DNA of 64,000 nucleotides from Ochotona curzoniae (GCF_017591425.1 NW_024465751.1:6634001-6698000), one strand, 5' to 3'. Shown: positions 24,373 to 34,913, numbered from the stretch's first letter. Numbers and translations: made by a program. Notes: generated from the letters alone by a model not told the origin.

Positions 24373-26721
24373 TTGACAGGCTTTGGACAATGAAAAAAAA
24401 TATTCTAGCAAATCTGTAATCTGGCAGAAGTTTTTTTTTTTTTTATTGCTTTAATACAAATGTCTCCTCTAATCCTGCATTAAAAATGTTTCTACTTTTG
24501 GTTTTGTGTGTGTGTGTGTTTTTTAATGACTAAAGTCATAAAGAAAGGCAAAATTGCTGGAGGCACTGGCAGAGAGGAAACCGTTCCATCCCTTCATCAC
24601 CTGGAAATCCATCTGCAGTTTTCCATCACTACCCTGCTTTCACTGCTGAGCTGAGAGGCTCAAAGGGTGAAGAGAAAGTGGTGAATGGCAGGATAAACAA
24701 GTGGAGATGAACTGGGGTCAATTGGAAGAAGTATATTCAAGGCCACAGAATGATTCAGGAGTGACGAGTGACTGGCAGAGTGACTGGCAAGGTGTCAGAC
24801 CTTCAGGGAAACAGAAAGACCTGTGGGTCATGACGAGCTGCACATTCACCAGGAGTCAATCACTCGTACTGACTTGTTGATCGTCTGGGAAGTTGTGTGT
24901 CTGAGTTCCAGCCAGGCCCAAGCTTTGTACTAAAGCAAGTCTTTGAGAGGAAAGCTGAAAATGTCAATTTAATTTAAGTAATCAAAGTTTTGGAGGAAAT
25001 GGTCGTACATTCTATATATCTGCACAGTTTCACTGTACTTTCACATTACCATCTCAGACAATCCAACAATGTGTGGTTTATCATTAAGAGTAAATAATTT
25101 AACTTCAGAAAATTTTAGTGACATGCTGGACTTTTCCATAGATATAGAATAAGATAGACAGATAGATATAGAAAGATAGATAGAGATAGAGAGAAATGAT
25201 AGGGCTATGGATTCATAGGAGGAGATAATAAGAATCATGGTCCACATGACAGGCTGGGGAATATTATGCTCTGCTGTCTATATGCCAGAGAACAGGAAAG
25301 CCAATAGTGGCATTCAGTCTAGGTCTGAGAATGAAGAATTGAGAGAGCTTGTGTAAGTCCGGGAGTTAGGGTATGCTGAATCAGAAAATTGCATTGTGCA
25401 AGAGTGAAGAAAGATTGTCCAAGAGTGAAGATTGGTTGTCTTTGTTCAATCTACTGAAATAAATACCAGCATCCCCCTAGAGCACCCGTGTGGAGTCACT
25501 CAGAAATGATGTCTTACCGTCTATCTGGATATCCACTATCCCATTCAAGTTGACACAGGAAGTTAACCATCAGAAGTGATGACCACTAGCTCACAGCATC
25601 AGGAGGGAGCGCACTCTGAGACTGATGGAATGACTTGTTCTTATTCGTATGTACTCACAATAGGGCACCTCGCCTGCACACTGTGGCTGGCCTTTGTGGT
25701 TCACATGTCCCAAGGAAAAGATAGTCCTAAGGAAGCTAGACTGTAAGGTTAGCCTCTGGAAGGCCACTTTTTTATAACAGCAGCACACACAAATTCTCCT
25801 CGGGTGCTGTCATTTGACATGAATGGAGTGAGCAATCAAGGATTCAGATGAGAATAAAAGCTGAAATCTGGACACAATTATTGTCCTTTAATTCCTTCCT
25901 GTTGTATTTCTCTCGAAACTCATTTACCTGGCATTTACAGGGCAGGTTAACTTCTGAGAGGTAAGGGAATTGAGTTATAAAAAGATGGAGAGTGAGAATA
26001 CAAACATTTCCTGTCCAAAGTACGAGCAGTAGCTGGCTCTAAGCTAGGAAACTTACAGTGGGCAGTCCACTGAGCACGAATCAAGAGCCTGCAGAAATAC
26101 AGAACTGAGCTGGGACAGCAAATGGATGTGCAAGGACACCACGATATCCCCAACACTGCAAATTCAATGACCGCTTTCTGCCTGCTGTGCGTAGTTACAA
26201 GTGCTTCCACGCATACACTCATTTAAGAATCCCCTCTGGACAGTTAGTTTTATGAAATATTACTTCATGACATATTCTGGCTTTCCCAGCACTTTTGAAA
26301 ACAAATGAAATTGGGGGAAAAGTATTCTTAACTTCCTGCAAAGTTAAATGCTTAGCATGTCCCACAGAAAAGACTGTGCAATGGAATAAACAACAATAAA
26401 CAAATCATTATATATCAAGTGTCTCCACAGAACCTCAGAAGGCCCATTTTTATTTCTTCATCCGAAGCCATGGCTTCCCATTTAATGTATGGGGGGACTA
26501 CAGCTGTGAGCTTACTCGCTTCTGTTTTTGAGGCCTTTGTCTCTTCTAATTTCCTCCCAAAACACTGAGCATGTTCTGACTTTCGAAAGCAACGAACACC
26601 TAGTAAAAGGTTAGGAACGTAGATATGCCCTGGAAATTTCCCTTTGAAGTAATTCTCCAGTCCTCTATAAGGCATTAATACTGTGTTACATTAATCCTAG
26701 TAAAAGCATTTTCAATTTATT
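24373..26721. other. No gene recognised
   Basis: Unidentified DNA holding a T-run (24430-24443), a short (GT)n at about 24507-24519 and the GATA-type repeat listed separately. The 91-codon minus frame 25947-26222 and 86-codon minus frame 26415-26675 lack recognisable domains. Confidence 0.4.
25147..25195. repeat. Imperfect (GATA)n microsatellite
   Basis: GATAGACAGATAGATATAG and GATAGATAGAGATAGAGAG units in about 50 bp. Confidence 0.85.
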
Positions 26722-26733
26722 TAAAAGTAATGG

Positions 26734-27074
26734 GGCCCAGCACAGTAGCCTAGTGGTTAAAGCACTCACAATGTATGCACCAGGATCTCATACGGGTGCC
26801 AGTTCTAATACTGACAGCCATGCTTCCCATCCAGCTCCCTACTTGTGGCCTGGGAAAGCAGTCGAGGACAGCCCAAAGCCTTGGGACCCTGCACCAGCGT
26901 GGGAGACCCAAAAGAAGCTTCTGGCTCCTGGCTTAAGATTGGCTCAGCTCTGACCATTGAGGTAACCTGGGAAGTGAATCAGCAGATGGAGCTTCTTCCT
27001 CTCTTTCTCTCTTCCTCTCTGTATATCTGACTTTCCAACAAAAATAGATAAAAATCTTTTTAAAATATGAAAAA
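26734..27074 (+). mobile_element. Young CSINE, full length, 12-bp target duplication
   Basis: Head GGCCCAGCACAGTAGCCTAG, TTCTAATACTGACAGCC (box B area), GGCCTGGGAAAGCAGTCGAG, CCAAAGCCTTGGGACCCTGC, tail CTGACTTTCCAACAAAAATA. The duplication TAAAAGTAATGG lies at 26722-26733 and 27075-27086. Confidence 0.9.
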
Positions 27075-27119
27075 TAAAAGTAATGGAGATATGGGCTTTT
27101 AAACTATAAGTTAAAATTC

Positions 27120-27390
27120 CTTTGTTCCATGTTGGAGTGCTTGCATTTCACTGCCAGTCCTGGCTCCTAATTTCACCTTCCTGTTACTTTCGGCCCTTGC
27201 AGGCAGTGGGTGATGGCGCAGCTGCTTGGTTTCTTACAGACTATGTAGGAGGCATGAGTTGAGTCCCTGCCTCTTTGTTTCAACCCCACCCAGTTCTCAC
27301 TTGTCTCTGTATTTGATGAATAAACACGTGGATGGGAACTCTGTCCCTTTGTCTCTCTCTTGCTTTGTCTCTGTTTTTCTACCACAAAAA
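27120..27390 (+). mobile_element. Older CSINE copy, decayed
   Basis: GCAGGCAGTGGGTGATGGCG, GAGTTGAGTCCCTGCCTC, AACCCCACCCAGTTCTC, ACGTGGATGGGAACTCTGTC and the CT-rich TTTGTCTCTCTCTTGC appear in SINE order. Confidence 0.5.
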
Positions 27391-28077
27391 TAGAGAGAGC
27401 GTGTCAAGGGTCTATAAAAATATTCCATTAATGAAATTACAAGACGACATGAAAATATCCTCCTGATATTTATCCAGATATACCAGGAAGCCACTGGGGA
27501 ATTGGTGCAGATGTAGGCTGGCGTCGTGTCTTAACTCACCAGTGGAACTTACCAGCGGAAAAAATGAGGTTGTGTTGTCTGCTTAATTACCACTTTTTTT
27601 GATTTATTAGAATGGACAATGGGATTTCAAACTCCCATCTTTCATCCAACTCTGACTTGGAGATACTCAGAAAAGATCAAATCTGTGGCACTTACTTACA
27701 AACATGGCTACTGAATTTTCACATCGAGGCTGTCCTGTGAATTGTGATACACTCTGTCACTGCATGTCTCATGGTGAAGTAAGTAACATCATTTTCAAAT
27801 TAGTGATGAAGCAAGCTACGATCTAAGGACATTTAGGAGTTTTTTTTAAAAAATAGTATGACCACTAAGTTCAGTGTCAGTTTCAGTCATGGCTTTCGCT
27901 TCTGATTTTCACAATGCCCATAGAATACTCAAGAAGCCTACCTTAGACAACAATTTATATTTGGAGCCACTTTCTTTCTCTTCACCTTCCCTCTCTTCTT
28001 GTCTCCTTTTCCATATTCATTTTCTTATCAACTCCATTTCTTAGATGAGGAAGCTATTTCTTCTTATTTTTTTTTTA
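27391..28077. other. No gene recognised
   Basis: Unidentified AT-rich DNA upstream of the nested LINE-1, with T-runs near 28067-28077. Confidence 0.4.
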
Positions 28078-28127
28078 CTACTAAAAATATTTATTGTACT
28101 TGAAAGAGTTAAGAAGAGAGAGAAGAG
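28078..28127 (-). mobile_element. Host CSINE, left piece (interrupted by L1)
   Basis: AAATATTTATTGTACTTGAA and AGAGTTAAGAAGAGAGAG are the reverse of a CSINE tail and CT-rich region. The rest of the SINE continues at 34914 beyond the L1. Confidence 0.7.
28111..28127. repeat. L1 target-site duplication, 5' copy
   Basis: AAGAAGAGAGAGAAGAG, preceded by GTT. The junction TT/AAGA matches the degenerate L1 endonuclease nick preference (TTTT/AA on the opposite strand). It is identical to 34897-34913. Confidence 0.9.
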
Positions 28128-28136
28128 GAGAGAGAG

Positions 28137-28145
28137 AAGATGGCC
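28137..28145 (+). promoter_or_regulatory. YY1-like site at L1 5' end
   Basis: AAGATGGCC, about ten bases into the element. Human L1 has a YY1 site with the same core in a corresponding position, where it directs accurate initiation. Function here is inferred. Confidence 0.6.
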
Positions 28146-28756
28146 GACGTAGGAGGAAGGCTGTGAGAGAGCGTCCAGTGAAAGAGGGATAGAAAGTTAC
28201 AGAAGCAGCAAAGTGGAACAGCAGGGAATCACAGGGAGAGGTCCGTGAGGCTCCCTGGGACAGTGTGGAGCCAAAAAGATCCACACAACTCGGAAGAACA
28301 GCGAGAACGGAGCAGGGCAAAGGTAGAGAAACCGACATCCCACTCCAGACCTGCTGAGTCACTTTTGAAAGCGGCCTGACGGGAGACGCGGACAGCCCGG
28401 AGGCGGGGAGATCGGGCGGACCATCGCCGGCGGGAGGCGGAGGCAGACTGCAGCGGCCGGACGTTTGGTGAGCCGGGGGGGTTGACGTGGTAGCCTCCGC
28501 ATTCCTTGACCCCCTACTGAGGGTCCAGCCTCTGAGAACGTGGGGCAGAGAGACTGAAGCTGTCGGGTTTATGCCTTGGGAACTACGCACAGTGGTGTTG
28601 GTGGCTGAGGGGGCACCAGGAAGGCGCCTCGGATGTTCCTACACTGAGAGGGCCAGTGCGTCTCAGTGCACAGAGGCTGCTGGTGAGGATCTGGAGTCCT
28701 CCACATCCTGCCTGGTGGAAGCGCGTTAACATCGGGAAGACCCTGGTCGCTGCGCT

Positions 28757-28884
28757 GAGCGGACTAGGCGGCCCCGCCTGCAGCAGCCGAGCGGATTAGG
28801 CGGCCCCGCCTGCAGCAGCCCAGCGGATTAGGCGGCCCCGCCTGCAGCAGCCGAGCAGACTAGGCGGCCCCGCCTGCAGCAGCC
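28757..28884 (+). repeat. Four tandem 32-bp GC-rich units in L1 5' UTR
   Basis: Four consecutive 32-bp units each start GAGCGGAYTAGGCGG or a one- or two-base variant and end CCCCGCCTGCAGCAGCC. On the minus strand each unit includes GGCGGGGCC, a GC-box-like sequence. Units differ at only a few positions, such as ACT or ATT, GAGC or CAGC, and GCGG or GCAG. Confidence 0.95.
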
Positions 28885-29607
28885 GCCTCCACAGCGCAGG
28901 TGTCAGATGTCAGGGGAGCTTTGAGACTTGGGAAGTGTAGCGCTGTGTGTCCCCGACACGCAGGTACCACTCCCATAGGGTGAACTGCTCACCCCTCGCC
29001 TCCCACCCCGCAGTTCTGAGCGTGGGCGACCCACCAGGAGAGCTCTGAAAACTCCTGCATCACACTGACACGGTGCGAACCTGCCGTGAAATAATAACAG
29101 GGCGCCTGGGCCACTCCCCCGCTAAGGGCCGGTGTGAGAGAGCCACACAGGAGCAGGGGCTCTGAACACCCACACACCACGAGTGGTGGATTCACTGCAC
29201 AAGAGCCACGCCTGGAAAGTGCCTCACCCACAGTCCCGTGTGTGGGAGACGCACCAGGTGGGCTCTGAAAAACCTTGCAGTCCCTGACACGGAGAACGCA
29301 GGGAGAAAGCACATAAAACCTTCTAAGTCCTGTGGATTCCCGTGCAGGGGGCACACCCAGAGAGCGCCTCCATCCCTCCACGCCCTGGGGTGTCACACCT
29401 GTTGAAGAGGTGCCCAGAGCGTGCCTGGAATCCACTGGGCCCCCAAGGTGGTGCTCTTCAGCCCCGGGCCCTGAGAACGCACCAACAGTGCCTTGAAAAT
29501 TACCACGCCCGGCAACACCACGCCTGCAGGCTCCAATCTCTACAGGAAAGCACCTGACAGCCCCTCAACACACGGGTTCATTTGCCCCACCAGAATACAC
29601 CAACGCA

Positions 29608-30570
29608 ATGGGAAAAACCACCAGAAAGAGCTGTGCTCCAGATGAAAGAGCCAGCACCCCACCAAACATGGGCCAAAAGCCATTATCAATATCGGCGATG
29701 CGAGATGAAGACATGGACGTGTTACCAGCAAAGGAATTGATGAAAATAATGCTAAAATTTCTCAGAGACGTGGACACAAAGCTGGAAGACTACCAGAACC
29801 GCATAATCACCGAAATACAACAAATCAAAACCAAACTGGATGCCCAAGATAATAAGATTGAAAGCCTCATCAACAGAATAAATGCGGCAGAGGAAAGGAT
29901 CTCTGAAACAGAAGACACACAAAATGAAAGTGCCCAGCGAATTAAACAGCTGGAGACAAACCTCAGCAAAACTAATAAAATGATGCAAGAGATGAAGGAT
30001 TACCTTAGAAAACTGAATATTCGGATCATCGGCCTCCCTGAGGGAGTAGAAAGAGAATCTGGGATGCAAGCAGTGCTTGATGAAATTATACAGGAAAACT
30101 TCCAAAACACTTGGAACACGAATCCACCCCGCATACAGGATGGACAGAGAACTCCCAACAGACATGATCCAAAGAGATCCTCACCCAGACACACGGTGCT
30201 CAGGTTCTACTCCAATGAAGACAAAGAAGGAATCCTGAGACAAGCACGAAGTAGAGAAAAGATCACATACAGGGGAAAACCCATCAGAATCACTGCTGAC
30301 TTCTCCGAAGAGACCCTACAAGCAAGGAGAGAATGGACAAAGATCTTCCAAGTCCTGAAACAAAACAACTGTCAACCAAAAATAATCTACCCAGCAAAGA
30401 TCTCATTTGTATATTAGAACGAAATCAGATACTTCAATAGCAAAGAAAAACTAGAAGAATATGTCTACACAAAACCAGCTCTGCAAAGTCTCCTTAGAAA
30501 TGCACTAGTCCCGGACAAAAAGGAGGCAAATCACAAACAAAGCTGGCAAATAAGAAGGTCTCCAAACTAA
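29608..30570 (+). pseudogene. L1 ORF1 with premature in-frame stop
   Basis: ORF1p is the L1 RNA-binding chaperone that coats L1 RNA as trimers in cytoplasmic particles. From the ATG at 29608 the frame encodes 269 residues: a basic, Ser/Pro-rich N terminus (1-40), a long heptad-rich coiled coil (about 41-135; NRIITEIQQIKTKLDAQDN, ERISETEDTQN, RIKQLETNL), an RRM starting at LNIRIIGLPEG (136-146), and the start of the C-terminal domain (ADFSEETLQARREW at about 230-243, IIYPAKISFVY at 259-269). A TAG at 30415-30417 then ends it. The same frame continues open for 50 codons with ORF1 C-terminal character (EIRYF, KPALQSLLRNAL) to TAA at 30568-30570. The truncated protein of 269 residues compares with about 320 for the whole frame and about 340 in human. 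Loss of the C-terminal domain end should impair RNA binding. The stop could be a real mutation or a base-call error. Confidence 0.9.
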
Positions 30571-30595
30571 AAGCTGCACAAACAAGACAACTACA

Positions 30596-33500
30596 TTGGC
30601 AACAACACACACACAACACAATCACATGGCAGGGCAAAATTGCAAACTCTCAATTTTAACTCTCAACACAAATGGTCTAAATTCACCAATCAAAAGACAG
30701 AGATTAATAGAATGGATCATCAAACAAGACCCAACCATCTGTTGCCTACAAGAAACGCATCTAACCAGAAAGGATGCAAAGAAACTGAAAGTGAAGGGAT
30801 GGAAAAAGATATTTCACGCCAATAGACGAGAAAAAAAAGCTGGGGTAGCTATCCTAATTTCAGATGAAATAGATTTCATTCTAACTAATATCAAAAGAGA
30901 CAGGGAAGGCCATTTTATACTGGTGAAAGGAATGATCCATCAAGAAGCAATCACCATCATTAATGTTTATGCACCGAATCTTAATGCACCTAGTTACGTA
31001 AAGCAATTACTTACAGACTTAAAGGAAGACATAGACACCCGCACAATTCTTGTAGGCGATCTCAACACACCTCTAACAACAATGGACCGGTCCACGAAAC
31101 AAAAACTCAACAAAGAAACAACAGAGCTCACACAAACAATAGAACAACTAGACTTAGTAGACATATATAGAACTTTTTATCCTAAGGCCACAGACTATAC
31201 ATTCTTCTCAGCGGTGCATGGCACCTTCTCCAGAATCGATCACATGATAGGACATAAAGCGAATCTAAACAACTTCCAAAACATTAGTATCATACCATGT
31301 ACCCTCTCAGACCACCATGGGATGAAACTGGAAATCAACAACTCAAAACTCCCCAGGAAGTATAGGCACTCTTGGAAATTGAACAATATGCTATTAAACG
31401 AACAATGGGTCAGAGAAGAAATTAAAGATGAGATCAAAAAATTCATGGAAACCAACGAAAACTCTGATACAACATTCCAAAACTTGTGGGACACCGCCAA
31501 AGCAGTGCTAAGAGGTAGATTCATTGCAATCGGAGCGCATGTCAAGGCCCAAGAAAGACGCCAAATACAGGAACTAACCACACACCTCCAGGATCTGGAA
31601 AAACAGCAGCAGAAGAGTCCCACGCACAATAGGAAACAAGAAATCATCAAAACAAGGGAGGAGATAAACCAAATAGAAATCAAAAAAACTATACATAAAA
31701 TCAACAAATCAAAAAGTTGGTTTTTTGAGAAAATAAACAAAATAGACACTCCACTGGCCCGATTGACCAAAAAAAAACAAGAGAAAGTGAGAATCAATAG
31801 CATTAAAGATGAAAAAGGCAACATAACAACAGACACTGCAATCATTAAGAAAATAATTAGAAATTACTACAAAGAACTGTACTCCCACAAATTTGAGGAC
31901 CACCAAGAAATAGAAAAGTTCCTGGACTCCCACCACTTACCAAAACTCAGTCCGGAGGCAACTGCAGAATTAAATAAACCCATAACCGAGGTAGAGATTG
32001 AAACAGTCATCAAGGATCTCCCAACGAAAAAAAGCCCAGGCCCAGACGGCTTCACTACAGAATTCTACAAAACATTCCGAACAGAACTAACCCCAATCCT
32101 CTACAAGCTCTTCAAAACAATAGAGGAGGAAGCAACCCTCCCAAACTCATTCTATGAAGCCAACATCACCTTAATCCCAAAACCGGACAGAGAACCATCA
32201 GAGAAGGAAAACTACAGACCTATCTCTCTGATGAACATTGATGCTAAAATTCTCAACAAAATCCTAGCCAATAGAATTCAAAAAATCATCAGACAGATCA
32301 TTCATCCGGATCAAGTAGGATTCATCCCTGGAATGCAGGGATGGTTCAACATTCGGAAATCCATAAATGTTATAAACCATATCCAAAAACTGCAAAACAA
32401 GAACCACATAATAGTTTCAATAGATGCAGAAAAAGCTTTCGACAAAATCCAACACCTCTTCATGCTAAAAACTCTAGCCAAAGTAGGCATAGATGGGAAA
32501 ATCCACAACATAATTAAAGCAATTTATGAAAAACCCAACGCCAGTATCATACTGAATGGAGAAAAGCTAGAACCCTTCCCACTGAGATCTGGAACAAGAC
32601 AAGGGTGCCCGCTATCACCACTGCTATTCAACATAGTCCTAGAGGTACTTGCAGAGGCCATAAGACAAGAAAAAGAAATCAAAGGCATACGTATAGGAAA
32701 CGAAGAAGTCAAGCTTTCACTATATGCAGATGACATAATCCTATACATAGAAAAACCAGGAGAATCAATACAGAAACTGCTAGAACTTATACGAGAGTTT
32801 GGCAGAGTGGCGGGGTACAAAATTAACGAACGAAAATCAACAGCCATAGTGTACGCAAATAACACCAAGATGGAAGAAGATCTAACCAACAGGATACCAT
32901 TCAAAATAGCAGAGAGAAGTATGAAGTATTTGGGAATAAATCTAACCAAAAGCGTAGGAGACCTATTCGAAGAAAACTACAAACTATTTAAAAAGGAAAT
33001 TGAACAAGACCTCAAAAGATGGAATAACATCCCGTGCTCCTGGATAGGCAAAATCAATATCATTAAAATGTCTATACTACCACAAGCAATATACATTTTC
33101 AACGCAATTCCAGTCAAATTGCCCAAAACATTCTTCACGGAACTGGATACAATGATTCAAAAGTTCATCTGGAAACACAAAAAACCACGAATAGCTAGAA
33201 CCATCCTGAAAAATAAGAGATTAGCAGGGGGAATCACAATCCCGGACCTCTGGACATACTATAGAGCAGTGGTTATCAAAACAGCCTGGTACTGGCACAA
33301 AGACAGAAAAGAAGATCAATGGAATAGAATAGAAGCACCAAAAGGGAACCCACACAAATACAGCCAATTAATCTTTGACAAAAAGACCAATGATAGCTCA
33401 AGCAAGTGGGAAGGCCTCTTTAGTAAATGTTGTTGGGACAACTGGCTGATAGCCTGTAGAAACAAAAGGATAGACCCACATCTATCACCATACACTAAGA

Positions 33501-34438
33501 TCCAATCTACATGGATAAAAGACCTAAACCTACATCCAGAAACCTTCAAACTCTTGCAAGAAAATGTAGGAAATACACTGCAAGACCTAGGAGTAGGTTC
33601 CGACTTTCTAAGAAGGACACCAAAAGCAATAGCAGTTGAGAACAGAATAAACAAATGGGACCTCATCAAACTAAGAAGCTTCTGTACAGCAAGGGAAACA
33701 ATCAACAAAGTAAAAAAGCAACCCACAGAGTGGGAGAAGATCTTTGCACACGATATAGGCGATAGGGGGCTAATTTCCAGGATATACAAAGAACTTCAAA
33801 ACAACCAAAAAACCAAAACAAACAAGCCACTCAAGAAATGGGCAAGGGAAATGGGCAAACATTTCACAAAGGAGCAAGTCCAAATGGCAAACAAACATAT
33901 GAAAAAATGTTCCAGCTCCCTAGCAATAAGGGAAATCCAAATTAAAACATCGATGAGGTACCACCTAACACCAGTAAGATTGGCCCACATAAACAAGAAC
34001 ACCAACGACGCTTGCTGGCGAGGATGCGGGGAAAAGGGAACCCTACTCCACTGCTGGTGGAGCTGCAAATTGGTACAGCCTTTATGGAAATCAGTCTGGA
34101 GAACACTCAAACAACTCGGAATCTGCATGCCATATGACCCAGCAATAGCACTCCTAGGAATATATCCAAAACACCTGTTTTACGACAAACCAACATGCAT
34201 CCCCATGTTCATTGCAGCACAATCAGTAATTGCAAAAACATGGAAGCAACCGAAATGCCCATCAATAGAAGATTGGATAAGAAAGCTTTGGTTCATCTAC
34301 TCCATGGAATACTACTCAGCTGTTAAAAAAAACAAAATGCAGTTCTTTGTGGCTAAATGGGCACAACTGGAAACTATAATGCTAAGGGAAATGAGTGAAT
34401 CCCAAAAGATTAGATACCACATGTTCGCCTTGATTTAA
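30596..34438 (+). CDS. LINE-1 ORF2 protein (endonuclease / reverse transcriptase), intact
   Basis: ORF2p nicks genomic DNA and reverse transcribes L1 or SINE RNA at the nick in the nucleus (target-primed reverse transcription). The frame is 1280 codons with no interruption, close to the human length. The first ATG is at 30596, but the in-frame ATG at 30626 ([14 protein letters not shown]) better matches the usual start, leaving a 55-bp gap after the full ORF1 frame. Residues below count from 30596. Endonuclease, about 11-250: N24 in LTLNTN, E53 in LQETHLT, D155 and N157 in GDLNTP, D239 and H240 in SDHHG, all present. Reverse transcriptase, about 500-780: [47 protein letters not shown] and the catalytic YADD at 710-713. 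The Cys-rich C terminus has [18 protein letters not shown] from about 1140. Every key residue I can check is retained, so the enzyme is potentially active. Its own ORF1 partner is truncated, so mobilisation would need ORF1p from another copy, or it could act on SINE RNA in trans. Confidence 0.96.
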   Translation: MATTHTQHNHMAGQNCKLSILTLNTNGLNSPIKRQRLIEWIIKQDPTICCLQETHLTRKDAKKLKVKGWKKIFHANRREKKAGVAILISDEIDFILTNIKRDREGHFILVKGMIHQEAITIINVYAPNLNAPSYVKQLLTDLKEDIDTRTILVGDLNTPLTTMDRSTKQKLNKETTELTQTIEQLDLVDIYRTFYPKATDYTFFSAVHGTFSRIDHMIGHKANLNNFQNISIIPCTLSDHHGMKLEINNSKLPRKYRHSWKLNNMLLNEQWVREEIKDEIKKFMETNENSDTTFQNLWDTAKAVLRGRFIAIGAHVKAQERRQIQELTTHLQDLEKQQQKSPTHNRKQEIIKTREEINQIEIKKTIHKINKSKSWFFEKINKIDTPLARLTKKKQEKVRINSIKDEKGNITTDTAIIKKIIRNYYKELYSHKFEDHQEIEKFLDSHHLPKLSPEATAELNKPITEVEIETVIKDLPTKKSPGPDGFTTEFYKTFRTELTPILYKLFKTIEEEATLPNSFYEANITLIPKPDREPSEKENYRPISLMNIDAKILNKILANRIQKIIRQIIHPDQVGFIPGMQGWFNIRKSINVINHIQKLQNKNHIIVSIDAEKAFDKIQHLFMLKTLAKVGIDGKIHNIIKAIYEKPNASIILNGEKLEPFPLRSGTRQGCPLSPLLFNIVLEVLAEAIRQEKEIKGIRIGNEEVKLSLYADDIILYIEKPGESIQKLLELIREFGRVAGYKINERKSTAIVYANNTKMEEDLTNRIPFKIAERSMKYLGINLTKSVGDLFEENYKLFKKEIEQDLKRWNNIPCSWIGKINIIKMSILPQAIYIFNAIPVKLPKTFFTELDTMIQKFIWKHKKPRIARTILKNKRLAGGITIPDLWTYYRAVVIKTAWYWHKDRKEDQWNRIEAPKGNPHKYSQLIFDKKTNDSSSKWEGLFSKCCWDNWLIACRNKRIDPHLSPYTKIQSTWIKDLNLHPETFKLLQENVGNTLQDLGVGSDFLRRTPKAIAVENRINKWDLIKLRSFCTARETINKVKKQPTEWEKIFAHDIGDRGLISRIYKELQNNQKTKTNKPLKKWAREMGKHFTKEQVQMANKHMKKCSSSLAIREIQIKTSMRYHLTPVRLAHINKNTNDACWRGCGEKGTLLHCWWSCKLVQPLWKSVWRTLKQLGICMPYDPAIALLGIYPKHLFYDKPTCIPMFIAAQSVIAKTWKQPKCPSIEDWIRKLWFIYSMEYYSAVKKNKMQFFVAKWAQLETIMLREMSESQKIRYHMFALI

Positions 34439-34871
34439 CCTGTAATTTATTGTTTGGTTGTTTGTTATTTTTTGAACGTGTCATTGATGCTGTCTCAACC
34501 CAGATGTTTCGAAGAATGGAACTTGCATTATTTTTAACATATTGTTTACCCAATACTATGTCAATTAATTCCATAATGTTGTATATTGATACTGAGGCCT
34601 TGTTGGGGCTTTTAACCGACCGGATCTTTACTCTGTTAGACCTATCTTCAGACCATAGAAGGTCTCCCCAGGAGGCCACTGAACTTATCTGGACAATAAG
34701 ACGCTGAACTTTATGCTAGGCATGTGTTTGCAAGCAATGAATCTCAACTGAACTTGAACTATGGTTATGCAGCAAGGTGGAGGAATCCACCATGGGGGGA
34801 GGGGTATGGGGAGGGGTGGGGGGAATCCCCAGCGCCTATAAAACTGTACTACACAATACAGTGTAAGCAAC
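34439..34871 (+). other. L1 3' UTR
   Basis: Non-coding tail of the L1 between the ORF2 stop and the poly(A) signal. It has a T-rich beginning, a middle part without known motif, the G-run tract, and GCGCCTATAAAACTGTACT before the signal. The last part is shared with the antisense L1 fragment at 8585-9080. Confidence 0.85.
34794..34823 (+). other. G-run tract in L1 3' UTR (possible G-quadruplex)
   Basis: Runs of 6, 4, 4, 4 and 6 guanines separated by one to three bases on the sense strand. A G-rich polypurine tract is a conserved feature of mammalian L1 3' UTRs, and this spacing could fold as an intramolecular G-quadruplex. Confidence 0.8.
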
Positions 34872-34898
34872 AATAAAAAAAAAAAAAAAAAAAAAAAA
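34872..34898 (+). terminator. L1 poly(A) signal and A-tail
   Basis: AATAAA at 34872-34877 merges into a pure A-run to 34898; the last two A's belong to the duplicated target. The signal sits directly at the tail, as is typical for L1. Confidence 0.9.
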
Positions 34899-34913
34899 GA
34901 AGAGAGAGAAGAG
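34897..34913. repeat. L1 target-site duplication, 3' copy
   Basis: AAGAAGAGAGAGAAGAG, identical to 28111-28127. Confidence 0.9.

Larger units (their letters stand above)
28081..28590 (-). other. Antisense open frame in L1 5' UTR (169 codons)
   Basis: A minus-strand frame opens with ATG inside the L1 5' UTR and stays open for about 154 codons to the L1 edge, then about 15 more in the flanking SINE before a TAG. The product is Ser-, Pro- and Leu-rich with no domain that I recognise. Primate L1 has a short antisense ORF (ORF0) in a comparable place, but no homology to it is claimed. GC-rich DNA favours chance frames, so this may be spurious. Confidence 0.25.
28128..29607 (+). promoter_or_regulatory. 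L1 5' UTR / internal promoter region
   Basis: About 1.48 kb and clearly GC- and CpG-rich compared with the flanks, especially 28370-28890 (GGCGGGGAGATCGGGCGG, CCATCGCCGGCGGGAGGC). L1 5' UTRs act as internal promoters in mammals. This one has a YY1-like site at its very start and a GC-box-bearing tandem array. The 3' part holds degenerate copies of a motif, ACCAGG followed by GCTCTGAAAA and GACACGG, at about 29028 and 29248, with a weaker one at about 29475. Confidence 0.8.
28128..34896 (+). mobile_element. Full-length LINE-1 retrotransposon, recent insertion
   Basis: About 6.77 kb containing a 5' UTR, ORF1, ORF2, 3' UTR, poly(A) signal and A-tail in canonical order, flanked by a perfect 17-bp duplication. 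The 5' end starts just before the L1 start motif AAGATGGCCGACGTAGGA, so the copy is not 5' truncated. ORF2 is open throughout. ORF1 carries one premature TAG. The perfect duplication, pure A-tail and CpG-rich 5' UTR indicate a young insertion in germline evolution. It lies inside an older antisense CSINE. Subfamily assignment is not possible without a library search; the lagomorph setting is inferred from the SINEs. Confidence 0.95.

Noticed and set aside
28757..28884. Possible CRISPR-like array
   Set aside because: The units are contiguous with no spacers and lie in an L1 5' UTR of a mammalian genome.
31240..33789. Antisense frames of 141-201 codons (31240-31845, 32524-32949, 33316-33789)
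   Set aside because: They are the complement of L1 ORF2. The sense frame is continuous with recognised domains, so these are shadows.
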